Notes: a model not told the origin generated them from the sequence alone. DNA of 64,000 nt from JACCVL01 sp963704295 (GCA_963704295.1 OY969884.1:2232001-2296000); one strand, 5' to 3'; positions 51,508-61,595 are shown, counted from the stretch's first letter. Numbers and translations are program-made.

Positions 51508-54500
51508 GCAAGTCAACGATCCAGCGCCCTGACGTCGACCATGAGCTGCAGGGTCTCAAGGACTTCCAACGACGGACTGTCGACTACGTCGACAAGCGGA
51601 TGTGGGGCAAGGACCCGACGCGGCGCTTCCTCGTTGCCGACGAGGTCGGGTTGGGCAAGACGCTCGTGGCCCGCGGCGTCATCGCCAAAGCGATCGATCG
51701 CTTGTGGGACCACGTCGAGCGCATCGACGTCGTCTACATCTGCTCCAACGCACAGATCGCCCGGCAGAACCTCGCCCGACTCCGCGTGGGGGACGAGACC
51801 GGACAGGACTTCGCCGACCGACTGACGTTGTTGGCACGTCGGATCGACGACCTCCAGGGCCGCAAGCTCAACTTCGTCTCTTTCAGTCCCGGCACTTCGT
51901 TCAATGTCGGAGACAGCGGCGGGAAAGCCGAGGAACGAGTGCTGCTGTACTGGATGCTCCGCAGCCAACTGCCTCAGTTGAAGTCGGACTTCTGGCTCAA
52001 GTTCTTCAGGGGAGCCACGAGACTCCACAACTTCAGAAACCAGGTGAGCTGGTTCGACCGCGAGAGCATCCCCACCGCCATGAGTGAGGCCCTCATGTCC
52101 GAGCTGCGGTCGTCGACTGGGAGTCGGAACCACGATTCACTTCTGGGCGAGCTCTTCGCGTGCGGGGAGAAGTTCAAGTACCGCCGCGACGACTGGTGGC
52201 CGGATTCACACCTAAGCAGTTGGCGATACCAGCTCGTCGGCCGGATGCGACAGCAGCTGGCGCGGGCCGCCGTCGCGGCCCTGGAACCCGACATCATCGT
52301 CCTCGACGAATTTCAACGCTTCACCTCGCTGCTTCACGATGACAACCCAGGCGCCGAGCTCGCCCGTGCTCTCTTCGACCACGGCGAAGCCCGGCTACTA
52401 CTCCTCTCTGCCACCCCGTTCAAGATGTACACACTTCCGGACGAGGAAGAGGGCGAGGACCACTACAAGAGCTTCCTCCAGACGGTCGACTTCCTGGCAG
52501 GATCGAAGCGAACCGATGTCGTAAAGGAGTCGTTGGGCGACCTCCGACGTGGCCTGATGACTGATGACCGTGATGGAGCCCAAGCAGCACGCGACATCGT
52601 CCAGCACGAGCTGCGCCGCGTCATCGTCCGTACTGAGCGGCTGGCCGCGACCCCCGACCGGGACGGCATGCTGACCCAAGCGAGCATGCCTGGACTGGCG
52701 TTGTCTGATCGAGATCTCCACGACTACCGCTTCATCTCCCGGCTCGCCAGTGCACTGGAGCAGCCCGACATGCTGGAGTACTGGCGCAGCTCGCCGTACG
52801 TCTTGGAGCTGATGGACGGGTACGTCGTCAAGAAGGAGCTCGAGCGCGCAGGGTCCCGCAGCGACGATGTCAAATCCGCCGTCCGGCAGGCGCGGAACCT
52901 CCTCTCGCGGCGGCAGATCAACGCCTACGAGGCGCTCGACCCTGGCAACGCCAAGATGCGGGCGCTGGCCCACGACGGACTGGACAGCGGGGCCTGGCGG
53001 CTGGCCTGGATCCCTCCGTCGCTTCCCTACTACCAGTTGTCCGGCCCCTACGCCGACGAGTGCCTGCGACACTTCACCAAGCGTCTCGTGTTCTCGGCCT
53101 GGAACGTCGTGCCCAAGGCCATTTCCTCAGTGTTGAGCTATGAGGCCGAGCGGCGCCTGTACGACATGGCCGGGATGACGGATCGCACGTACGACGCGAC
53201 CAGGCAACGAGGCCTACTCGCGTTCGCTAAGGCCGACGACCGGCTGACAGGGATGCCTGTGCTTGCCCTGCTCTACCCGTGTGCGGTTCTGGCCATGATT
53301 GGCGATCCACTTTTCGTGGCGCGCGTCCTCGGGCAAGAAGTCCCGCTCGATCGCGAGGTCCTGATCCGGGTGGTGAGGAAACAGGTCGAGGGTCTCCTTG
53401 CAGACCTGCCGGAAGGCTCCCGGGCCGGTCAGCCCGACGAGGCCTGGTACTGGGCCGCGCCGGTCCTCCTCGACCAGCTGCGGCTGGATCTGTCGCCCCA
53501 GGACGCGGTCGGTTTCCGCTACGGCGAGGACTGGGGTGAACACGACTCGCGCACGCGTTTCCAGGAGCACCTCGATAGAGCCGCGCGAGTCAGTGCCGAA
53601 GACCTGGGCCGGCGACCCTCAGATCTCGCGGACGTGCTCACCCAGATGGCCATCGGCGGGCTCGGCGTCAGTGCGCTGCGGGCGCTCGGGCGGGTCACCG
53701 TTGGCGTAGAGGACTTGCGCGATGTCGACGTCCGCGACCAGGCGTCCACCATCTCCTGGGCATTGAGGAACCACCTGAACCAGCCAGAGATGATGGCACT
53801 GGTGCGTGGCGCCCGGGGGGACTCGGCGTACTGGAAAGACGTGTTGGCTCACTGCGTCGACGGCGGGCTTACCTCGGTGCTGGACGAGTACGCCCACATC
53901 CTGAACGAGAGCCTGGGCGTTGCGCTCAAACCCGATGCACAGAAGGCCTCGGCGATCGCACGCGAGATGAGCGAAGCGCTCAGCATCCGCGCGAGCGTGA
54001 ACAAGGCCACGGACCTCTCCATCCGAGCCGGAGAACTCAAGATGGAGCCCTTCAGCCTCCGCAACCACTTCGCGGTGCGATTCGGGCGCGGCGTCACGCG
54101 AGGATCAATCGCTGGCACGCGAGGGACAAGTCCGCCAGGCGTTCAACTCACCATTCTGGCCGTTCGTGCTTGTCGTCAACGTCGGTCGGCCAGGAGGGAC
54201 TCGACTTCCACCAATACAGCCACGCGATCGTGCACTGGAACCTGCCCGAGCAACCCTGTCGACCTCGAGCAGCGCGAGGGCCGTGTTCACCGGTACAAAG
54301 GGCACGCGGTTCGCCGCAACATCGCCCTGGCCTATGGCGCGCGCGATGAGGTGCTGCAGGCCGACGACCCCTGGGCGGCCATGTTCGACCTCGCGGCCGG
54401 TGATCGTCTGGCGGATCAGACCATGATCCATCCCTACTGGGTCTACCCCTTACCGGACGGATACCACATCGAGCGTTACGTGCCCGCACTCCCGCTCAGC

Positions 54501-54672
54501 CGCGAGGCGCACGCCTACCGCCGCCTGATGCGCACGGTCGGCGCCTACCGTTTGGTCCTCGGCCAACCCCGTCAGGAGGACCTGCTGCAGCTATCTCGGC
54601 AACAACGCCGAAGCGATGTCTGACTTGCTCATCGACCTCAGTCCAAACGGCGGGGGCATACGCATCCCTTGA
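51504..54672 (+). CDS. Large SF2 (SNF2/HepA-like) helicase; four apparent 1-bp insertions
   Basis: About 1055 residues if frames are joined. Motif I ADEVGLGKT ends at K52; motif II DEFQ is at 268-271; motif III SATPF at 302-306. A long insert separates the lobes. Motif V (TSVGQEGLDFHQYSH) and motif VI (LEQREGRVHRYKGH) are recovered only if one extra base is removed near each of 54087, 54178 and 54248. These three sum to a codon, so the main frame stays open but scrambles about 55 residues across motif V. A fourth extra C at 54588 truncates the end; without it the protein reads SYLGNNAEAMSDLLIDL to a stop at 54672. The helicase is the predicted motor of the operon. Confidence 0.82.
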
Positions 54673-54976
54673 ACGCCCACCGATACCCCGAATTGTTCGA
54701 TCCCGGGGCTTCCGCGCGCGTCGGATGGCAATGGACGTGACCCTTCGCAAACTCATAACGAAGGTCGCAGCGTATGGCGTTGGGGTTAGCGTCGCCAGCC
54801 AGAGCACGGGGTGACTTCCACAGAGCCTCCTGGGCAACGCTGGCGCGGATCGCCCTCGGGACAGACCACAGCGTCGCGCACAGCGGCGGGCCAGCTGCTG
54901 AGCGGGGCGAACGGACCTCAGCTTTGAGATAGATGTTGGAGTCAAGTCAGGTTTCATCACAACGAGGAGTACGAAG
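54673..54976. other. Intergenic stretch before HEPN gene
   Basis: About 300 bp with no supported gene. It probably contains the promoter of the HEPN gene; no clear terminator hairpin was found after the helicase. Confidence 0.5.
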
Positions 54977-55729
54977 ATGTCCAGCCGTGCGAAGCTCGCG
55001 CCCGTTGACGCGTTCTGTGCCAACATGACCGACGCTCACCACCTAGTGAGGATGGCCGAGGCCCTGACCAATCAACGAGCCCGTGGCGCCCGCCGAGAGC
55101 TGCGGGAGCGCATCGGAGCAGCGCTGAAGTTCCCGAAGAAGGACTGGGGCGAGATCGACATCCTCGAGAGTCCAGACGTCTGGTTGGTTTTCAAGAAGGG
55201 TTCCCGTTTGACTCGCGATCAGTTGCTCGACCACAAGCCGCTTCTGCGGCAGGCCTTGGTCGCCGGTTGTGCTGCTACTGAGACGTACTTCGCGGACAAG
55301 GCGTTCAGCCGACTCGCGAGCCTGACGTCGTCCGAGGCAACCGCTCCCAAGAGGCTCAAGGACCTGACCATGACGGTGGGCGACTGGCTCTACGTCGAGC
55401 AGCACTACAAGTACCGCCGCCGCGGCCTCCACGAGCGCGTCGTGAAGGCGCACGTCGCTGAGTTCGCGAGCACCGACCCGTCGAAGATCGGTCCGCTGAT
55501 GTCGTTGCTGGGCGTCAACCATTGGGCGCGTCAGCTCGACGACCACCGTGGGGTCGGTCGGGGTGAGACGGTGACCATGCTCGATCGGGTGTCCAAGCGG
55601 CGCAACAAGATCGTGCATACCGGGGACCGGCAGGGGCTTGGCCGAGCGGCCATCACTGTCAAGGAGGTCAACCAGGACCTGGCAGCGTTGGAGTCGGTGG
55701 TGGCCGCCGTTGAGAAGCTGCTCGCCTGA
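54977..55729 (+). CDS. HEPN-domain protein (RiboL-PSP-HEPN-like)
   Basis: A 250-residue all-helical protein. Near the C-terminus is VSKRRNKIVHTGDR, giving the HEPN nuclease signature R-x4-H as R209...H214, with a polar residue directly after the arginine as in active HEPN RNases. The central part (residues 85-160) is helical and includes YFADKAFSRL, a placement typical of RiboL-PSP-HEPN-type proteins. HEPN proteins frequently act as toxin or abortive-infection RNases. ATG 54977 follows GAGGAG. It is 304 bp after the helicase on the same strand, so it may be an effector of the same island but is not tightly coupled. Confidence 0.78.
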   Translation: MSSRAKLAPVDAFCANMTDAHHLVRMAEALTNQRARGARRELRERIGAALKFPKKDWGEIDILESPDVWLVFKKGSRLTRDQLLDHKPLLRQALVAGCAATETYFADKAFSRLASLTSSEATAPKRLKDLTMTVGDWLYVEQHYKYRRRGLHERVVKAHVAEFASTDPSKIGPLMSLLGVNHWARQLDDHRGVGRGETVTMLDRVSKRRNKIVHTGDRQGLGRAAITVKEVNQDLAALESVVAAVEKLLA

Positions 55730-56157
55730 TCAGGAAAGCACGGCGGCCTTGCACAGTGTCCGCACGTCGCACGCGCGGCACTTCGACGTCTCGGGACTCG
55801 GGGTGAAGTCGCGCTGCGTCAGGGCCTCGGCCGCGATGAGCACAGTCGTCTCGGCCGCGCCGTCGGAGTCCTCGTCGATCGGCACGTCGTGTCGCGTCGC
55901 GGTTTCCCAAGTCGTGGACGAACGCCGCCCCGACCGTGAGGCCTTCTCGTCGGCCGGCGTCGGCGTACACCTGCAGCTGCAGTGGCTTGAGCGTGCCCTG
56001 CGTTGATGTCTTGTAGGTCGACGATGGCCAGGTTCTCCGGAACGCCGTTGTGGTCGTCGTAGACGACGTCGGCACGGCCGCTGATCACGACGCCGGGGAG
56101 GTAGAGCTCGAAAGGGTGCTCGGTCTCGGTGACACGCAGCGGGCGAGCCGGTGACCC
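55730..56157 (-). pseudogene. 3' remnant of a RecB-type PD-(D/E)xK nuclease
   Basis: Three minus-strand frames read together recover the end of a helicase-nuclease: SPARPLRVTETEHPFELYL, GRADVVYDDHNGVPENLAIVD, then (after an extra base near 56016) YKTSTQGTLKPLQLQVYADA, and (after an extra T near 55914) TATRHDVPIDEDSDGA and SKCRACDVRTLC. IVDYKTS is the nuclease motif and the cysteines fit the usual C-terminal cluster. Everything upstream is missing because the MMPL exporter gene begins 70 bp beyond. It is therefore a truncated relic marking the island's right side. Confidence 0.72.
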
Positions 56158-56230
56158 GGTCAACGCACTCGGACATCCCGATCCCAATAGCGCTCGATCA
56201 TGGTCCGGAGGTTTGGCTGGCGCCCCTTTG

Positions 56231-58414
56231 TCAACCTCGACCCGCCTGCACCGGAGATGGCCGTCGGCGCAGCTGATCCGATGGCAGCTCCTCCCCTTCG
56301 TGGCGCAGGCTCTGGAGCCGTCGGTCGAACGTCCTCGGGATCCACCAGTTGGCGTCGCCGAGCAGCGTCATGGTCGCCGGCACCAGAACCATGCGGACGA
56401 GGGTGACGTCGACGAAGATTGCCGTGGCCAGGCCAAGGCCGAACATCTTCGTCGCCGCGTCCTCCCCGAGGACGAAGGCAAGGAACACCGAGATCATGAT
56501 GAGCGCAGCCGACGTGATGACCCGCCCCGTCGAGGAGATGCCGCGGACGATCGACCTCTTGTTGTCGCCTGTGGCGACAAACTCCTCGCGCACCCGGGAC
56601 AACAGGAACACCTCGTAGTCCATCGAGAGCCCGAACAGGATCGCGAACATGAACATCGGGATGAAGGAGACGATCGGCACCGTCGACTCGAGTCCGATCA
56701 GACCGGCGGCCCAGCCCCACTGAAAGACCATGACCATGACGCCGTACGCCGCACCGATGCTGAGCAGGTTGAGGACCACTGCCTTCAGCGGCACCAGCAC
56801 GGACCGGAAGACGAGCATCAGGAGGATGAACGACATCGTGAGCACCGCGGCGATCAGCACCGGGAGCCGTTCGTTGACGCGCGCACCGACGTCGGCGTAG
56901 TTCGCCGTCTGACCACCGACGTGTGCCCGCGCGGGGCTGGTGGCGAGCGCGCTGGGCAGTATTTCCCCCCGCAACCGCTCGACCGTCGCCTGCGTGGCGG
57001 CGTCCTGTGGCCCCGTCGTCGGGATGGCGACGATGACAGCGACACCCGCGCCTGCGTGCACCTCCGGGGCACCCACCGAGGCGATCCCCGGGTCGGCCCT
57101 GACCGCCGCCACCAGAGGATCGACCACGGTCGGATCCTCGGCGATGTCGACGGCGACCACCACCGGACCGTTGCTGCCCGGACCGAACCCGTGGGCAACC
57201 AGGTCGTACGCCCGGCGCTCGGTCCGGCTCTCGGGCAGCGCACCGTCGTCGGGGATGCCGGGACGCAGCGCAACCACCGGCGCGGCGAGAGCGAGCAACA
57301 GAAGAGTGACGCCCACGGCGTACGGCCAGGGGTTGCGAGTCACGTGCCGGACCCATCGTGACCAACCCGGGTTCACGGAGCCGTCGATACCGCCGTGCGC
57401 GGAACGATGCCCGCGCCGGTTGATGTGCGCCCCGGCCAGGCCTAGGAACGCAGGCAGCAGCGTTACCGAGACGGCCACCATGACGAGAACGACGACCGAG
57501 ACCGCGATGCCACCTGCGGTCATGAACGGGACACCGGCCACGACCAGCCCGAGGATCGCCACGACGACGATGCCCCCGGCGACCACCACCGGCTTGCCGG
57601 CCGTAGCCAGCGCCGAGCCGGCCGACTCCGCCACAGGCAGGCCGCGAGCAAGGTAGTCACGGTGCCGGGTGACGATGAACAAGGCGTAGTCGATGCCCAC
57701 CCCGAGCCCCACCATGGCACCGAGGACCGGCGCCCACGTCGGGACGTCGATGATGTTGGCGAGAAGTGACATGGAGCTGACACCGACGGTGAGTCCGAGC
57801 ACCGCGGTGCCGAGCGGGAGAGCCGTGGCGATCAGGGACCCGAAGGCGAGGAAGAGGATGAGCGCAGCAACCAGCAGCCCGATGAGCTCGCCCACGGCGG
57901 GCTGCGGCTGCTCGAACGCCCAGTGGAGGTCGCCACCCATCTCGAGCCGCAGTGGGGAGCCCGCCTCGGCCTCGGCGCCGAACGCCTTCAGGTTGCTGAG
58001 GTCTTGTGCAGAGAGCGCGTCGACGAGCGGGTACTGCAGGCGGATGAGCGCGACGCGCCCGTCTGGCGAAACGACATCCGTCACCCCGAGGACGTGGGGC
58101 AGCGCCGCGGCGTCGCTCTGCAGCGTCGCGAGCGCTGAGCGTGCCTCCGCCGAGTCGACGAACGTCGCGTCGTCGTTCAACGGGGTCACCACCACCTGAG
58201 CGGTCAGACCGGCGTCACTCGCACCGGCAGCGGCCATCAGCTCGCTCGCCTGCTGGGAGTCGAGACCCGGCACCTGCATGGAGTCCTTGAGCCGGTGCCC
58301 GAAGGCGCCGGAAGCCGCCACGACGACGACCGCGAGCACCAGCCAGGAGCCGATCACGACCCAGGGGCGACGGGCAGCCAGGCGGCCAAGCCGGTATAGA
58401 GACTTCGACATCAT
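56231..58414 (-). CDS. MMPL/RND family transporter
   Basis: About 727 residues with twelve membrane helices in two six-helix blocks. The first cytoplasmic loop is SLYRLGRLAARRPW; the family Asp-Tyr motif GIDYALFIVTRHRD follows helix 4 and the second GLSMDYEVFLLSRVREE follows helix 10. Such transporters export lipids or drugs using the proton gradient. Start ATG 58414 (or 58411, two ATGs in tandem) follows GGAGGA. It is divergent from a sensor kinase gene 170 bp away, so regulation by that two-component pair is plausible. Confidence 0.88.
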   Translation of the reverse strand: MMSKSLYRLGRLAARRPWVVIGSWLVLAVVVVAASGAFGHRLKDSMQVPGLDSQQASELMAAAGASDAGLTAQVVVTPLNDDATFVDSAEARSALATLQSDAAALPHVLGVTDVVSPDGRVALIRLQYPLVDALSAQDLSNLKAFGAEAEAGSPLRLEMGGDLHWAFEQPQPAVGELIGLLVAALILFLAFGSLIATALPLGTAVLGLTVGVSSMSLLANIIDVPTWAPVLGAMVGLGVGIDYALFIVTRHRDYLARGLPVAESAGSALATAGKPVVVAGGIVVVAILGLVVAGVPFMTAGGIAVSVVVLVMVAVSVTLLPAFLGLAGAHINRRGHRSAHGGIDGSVNPGWSRWVRHVTRNPWPYAVGVTLLLLALAAPVVALRPGIPDDGALPESRTERRAYDLVAHGFGPGSNGPVVVAVDIAEDPTVVDPLVAAVRADPGIASVGAPEVHAGAGVAVIVAIPTTGPQDAATQATVERLRGEILPSALATSPARAHVGGQTANYADVGARVNERLPVLIAAVLTMSFILLMLVFRSVLVPLKAVVLNLLSIGAAYGVMVMVFQWGWAAGLIGLESTVPIVSFIPMFMFAILFGLSMDYEVFLLSRVREEFVATGDNKRSIVRGISSTGRVITSAALIMISVFLAFVLGEDAATKMFGLGLATAIFVDVTLVRMVLVPATMTLLGDANWWIPRTFDRRLQSLRHEGEELPSDQLRRRPSPVQAGRG

Positions 58415-58586
58415 CGGTCGTCCTCCACGGTCGTTGGCGTCAACGCGACTGCCATGCCCGTCAGCGTGGTGACGCGACGCGGACGGCACATCGGCCGCAG
58501 GGCGCCGGTCTTCCCGTTCTTCGGAAGGGTGCTCGTCTGGTCCTTTCGGCCGAAGCGCAGCGGCGGCAGATCCCTAGGCTGGGGTC

Positions 58587-59738
58587 ATGATCAGCAGCGT
58601 GGTCAGGTCTCTGCGAGACGAGCCACGAGCCGCTGCGCCCCCGGCGCGAGTCTGGTGGGACTGGGCACTGGTCGCTTTCCTTCTGCTGACCGCAGCACTC
58701 GAAGGCATCCTCCGTACCGAAGTCGCCTGGCGTCCCGTAGCGCTCGCGCTCGCCGTGGTGCTGGTGTTGCCGCTTCTGTGGCGGCGGACACACCCACTTG
58801 CTGTCGTCGCCGTTGTTTTTGGCGCGGTCATCGTGCTGAACCTCGCCACGCTGATCGACGGCCCGGCCACGCCCGTCGGGCTGTACACGATGATCTACGT
58901 GGTACTGCTCCCTTACGCGTTGCTCCGATGGGGGTCCGGTCGCGAGGTCGTCATCGGGTTGCCGATCATCGTGGTCGCCGGCCTGCTGGGGATCGCGAGC
59001 GACTACAACGGGTTCGGCGAGGCCGCAGCTGGCTTCGTGTTCCTCATGTTCCCCGCAGTTCTCGGCGCATTGGTCCGGTCCTGGACGACGTCGCGGAGCC
59101 GGGAGATCGATCAAGTCAGGCTGCGTGAGCGCGAGCAGCTCGCGCGGGAGCTGCATGACACCGTGGCGCACCACGTCTCGGCCATGGTCGTACGAGCGCA
59201 GGCGGGACGTGTGGTGGCGACGTCCGACCCCGGAGCTGCCGTTGATGCGCTGAGGGTGATCGAGGACGAAGGTTCCCGTACCCTCGCCGAGATGCGGACC
59301 ATGGTCGGCGTCCTGCGTGATCGTGACGATGCCGACCTCACCCCGCAGAACGGCGTTGCCGATATCGGGCGACTCGCACGCAACGCCGACCACGAGCCCC
59401 GAGTGCACGTCGGCCTCACCGGCGACCTCGACGAGCTCAGTCCGACGGTCGGGGGAGCGACCTACCGCATCGCCCAGGAATCAGTGACGAACGCGCTGCG
59501 GCACGCTCGGAACGTCACCCGGATCGATGTGCAGGTCATGGGAGATCAGGACGTCATCCGGCTGACGGTCCGCGACGACGGCGATCAGGTCCATCCGTCC
59601 AGCGTCAATGCCGGCTACGGCGTCGTCGGGATGACGGAACGGGCGGCACTCCTCGGCGGGACCTGCGAAGCGGGGCCTGGACCCGACCATGGCTGGGTGG
59701 TCCAGGCGGTGCTTCCGCGGGCGCGGCCGACCCGATGA
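58587..59738 (+). CDS. Sensor histidine kinase (HisKA_3/NarX-like)
   Basis: A 383-residue kinase. Residues 25-160 hold about five membrane helices (TTALEGILR..., PLLWRRTHPLAVVAVV, AGLLGIASDYN). The dimerisation-phosphoacceptor helix is REREQLARELHDTVAHHVSAM, His in LHDTVAHH, and the HATPase region has VTNALRHARN and VRDDGDQ, GYGVVGMTERAALLGG. This is the plain membrane-bound NarL-partner type of actinobacteria. ATG 58587; the end overlaps the response regulator by 4 bp. Confidence 0.93.
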   Translation: MISSVVRSLRDEPRAAAPPARVWWDWALVAFLLLTAALEGILRTEVAWRPVALALAVVLVLPLLWRRTHPLAVVAVVFGAVIVLNLATLIDGPATPVGLYTMIYVVLLPYALLRWGSGREVVIGLPIIVVAGLLGIASDYNGFGEAAAGFVFLMFPAVLGALVRSWTTSRSREIDQVRLREREQLARELHDTVAHHVSAMVVRAQAGRVVATSDPGAAVDALRVIEDEGSRTLAEMRTMVGVLRDRDDADLTPQNGVADIGRLARNADHEPRVHVGLTGDLDELSPTVGGATYRIAQESVTNALRHARNVTRIDVQVMGDQDVIRLTVRDDGDQVHPSSVNAGYGVVGMTERAALLGGTCEAGPGPDHGWVVQAVLPRARPTR

Positions 59739-60391
59739 CCATCCGCGTACTTGTCGCTGACGACCAGGAGCTCGTCCGGACCGGGCTGCGCATGATCCTG
59801 GACGCCCAGCCCGACATACAGGTAGTGGGTGAGGCGAGAAACGGCCGGGAGGCCGTGTCGCTAGCCCGGGAGCTGCGGCCCGATGTGTGTCTGTTCGACA
59901 TCCGGATGCCCGAGCTCAACGGGCTCGAGGCCACCCGCGCGCTGGCCGGGCCGGCCGTCGAAGATCCGCTCGCCGTGGTGGTCATCACGACGTTCGACCT
60001 CGACGAGTACGTCCACGGCGCGCTCAAGGCGGGCGCCCGTGGCTTCCTCCTCAAGGACGCAGGACCTGAACTGCTCACTCAGGCGGTCCATGCCGCCGCC
60101 AACGGTGAAGCACTGATAGCTCCCCGCGTCACAGTCCGCCTGCTGGCTGCGTTCGCCGACCTACGGACAAGTGAGCCGCTGCGCCAGCCGATCGAACCTC
60201 TCACCGCGCGGGAGGAGGAGGTCATGGTCACCGTAGCTCGGGGTCTTACCAACGCCGAGATCGCCAATGAGCTCCACATCAGTCTCAGCACCGTCAAGAC
60301 CCACTTGGCCAGCCTCATGAACAAGCTCGGCGCGAGGAACCGGGTCGAGATCGCCATGTGGGCCTATGAAACGAACCGCATCAACGCCTGA
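59735..60391 (+). CDS. LuxR/NarL family response regulator
   Basis: A 218-residue regulator. The receiver has the acidic pair DDQ and phospho-Asp in VCLFDIRMPE (about residue 54), and KAGARGFLLKD near 105. The LuxR-type HTH is LTAREEEVMVTVARGLTNAEIA and STVKTHLASLMNKLGARNR. It pairs with the kinase just upstream (ATGA overlap). Likely target: the divergent MMPL exporter (inference). Confidence 0.94.
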   Translation: MTIRVLVADDQELVRTGLRMILDAQPDIQVVGEARNGREAVSLARELRPDVCLFDIRMPELNGLEATRALAGPAVEDPLAVVVITTFDLDEYVHGALKAGARGFLLKDAGPELLTQAVHAAANGEALIAPRVTVRLLAAFADLRTSEPLRQPIEPLTAREEEVMVTVARGLTNAEIANELHISLSTVKTHLASLMNKLGARNRVEIAMWAYETNRINA

Positions 60392-60953
60392 TGCCTATCG
60401 AAAGTGGCGCGAGCACCGCGTCGAGCTCCCTGCGGCGGCCCAGCGACTTCTCGTCATGCCGCGCGCGTCGCGCTCCCGGTGTGTCGGTGGGATCCCCGTG
60501 GGGGTGATCCCGATGCCGCCGCCTTCGGCCATGCGCATCGGCCGTGACGGGGGCGGTGAGAGGTGCCGATCTGCTCGAGCAGTAGGCCTGTACGCCGTCG
60601 GAGGCTGCCTCTGGCATTCGTAGCGTCGAGCAACTTCGTCAGCAGTCGTCGGAGCTCGTGATGTCCGCGCTTGCCCAGGATCGCGGTCACCTGCTCTTCG
60701 AGCCTTCGATCGTCCGGCGCCCGGCTGCCACTGCGTCCCTCGCCGAAGTGGGAGAGGACGCAGAGCCGCGGCCGGGGATCTGGAGACTTGTTCGCTGGTG
60801 AAGGGGGAGCAGCGAGATCCGGGGCGGTCCGAAGAAGGTGTCAGCAGGGATTCTCAACTCAGCGCTTTCGGTCGTGGCTGAGGCATCCGGTCGCTAGGCT
60901 GATAATTAGGCCCGCCCGGAGGTTCTGTACGCCGACGCTGACATAATGCCAGC
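60392..60953. other. Decayed intergenic region with MarR-like remnant
   Basis: A 560-bp stretch with no intact gene. On the minus strand, about 60610-60715, the frame RLEEQVTAILGKRGHHEL and RRLLTKLLDAT resembles the C-terminal helix of MarR-family regulators, but no wing or recognition helix precedes it, so it is at most a relic. A plus-strand frame at 60366-60623 has no supporting features. Confidence 0.4.
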
Positions 60954-61517
60954 ATGTCGCCAGTGCCCGTTCTGGACACCTTGGAGACCGAGCGCCTCAT
61001 CCTCCGGCAGCGCAGAGTGGGCGAGGCTGCCATCTATCGCCAGCTGTGGACCGAGCGGGATGCGCGGGTGCCGCCGCATCGGCGTATTGATCGCGAGGGC
61101 CGACCGACCGTGGCGGACATCGCATCGCAGCTGCGCGCAGAGCTCGAGGTGTCGGGGCCAGGGATCATGGCGGTGCAGCGGAAGGGCACGGCCGACGTCA
61201 TCGGGTACTGCGGGCTGAACGCTCATGGGAACGGATCGCCCGACGAACCTGAGTTGGCCTACGAGTTGCTGCGTGCGGTTCACGGCTGCGGTTACGCAAC
61301 CGAGGCAGGCCGGGCCGTGGTCACCTGGGCGAACGAGACGGGCTACCGGCGGTTGTGGGCAGGGGTCCGGGATTGGAACGTCGCGTCGCGACGGGTCCTG
61401 GAGAAGCTCGGATTCCGCGAGACCGGCCGGGTGCAGCCCGACCCTGTCCACGGCGACAGCCTGCTGACCGTACGAGGTCTGGTCAACGGGTACGAACGAG
61501 ACGACTTCGGAGAGTAG
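60954..61517 (+). CDS. GNAT family N-acetyltransferase
   Basis: A 187-residue GNAT of the RimJ/RimL-like type. It begins with LETERLILRQRRVGEAAIYR, then VIGYCGLN, YATEAGRAVVTWANETGYRRLWAGVRDWN (acetyl-CoA helix), and SRRVLEKLGFRETGR. Substrate unknown. ATG 60954 has GACATAATGCCAGC upstream rather than a clear ribosome site. It is isolated, with a decayed region upstream. Confidence 0.88.
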   Translation: MSPVPVLDTLETERLILRQRRVGEAAIYRQLWTERDARVPPHRRIDREGRPTVADIASQLRAELEVSGPGIMAVQRKGTADVIGYCGLNAHGNGSPDEPELAYELLRAVHGCGYATEAGRAVVTWANETGYRRLWAGVRDWNVASRRVLEKLGFRETGRVQPDPVHGDSLLTVRGLVNGYERDDFGE

Positions 61518-61595
61518 GTGGCGGCGTCGTTCGACCCCACTGTCATGGACAGGCCCCTTACCGACCCGTTCTCGGGTTGTCGTGTCGTGCGTCGG

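Noticed and set aside
48525..54672. Identification as DISARM or Mokosh
   Set aside because: DISARM needs DrmA/B and a methylase; Mokosh needs its particular helicase or a helicase-PLD fusion. DUF6361 belongs to neither as far as I know.
56129..57361. Plus-strand open frame opposite the MMPL gene
   Set aside because: His/Asp/Arg-rich shadow; MMPL motifs on the other strand are complete.
60366..60690. Intact genes on either strand here
   Set aside because: Only a partial MarR-like C-terminus was found; frames lack starts with ribosome sites and conserved domains.
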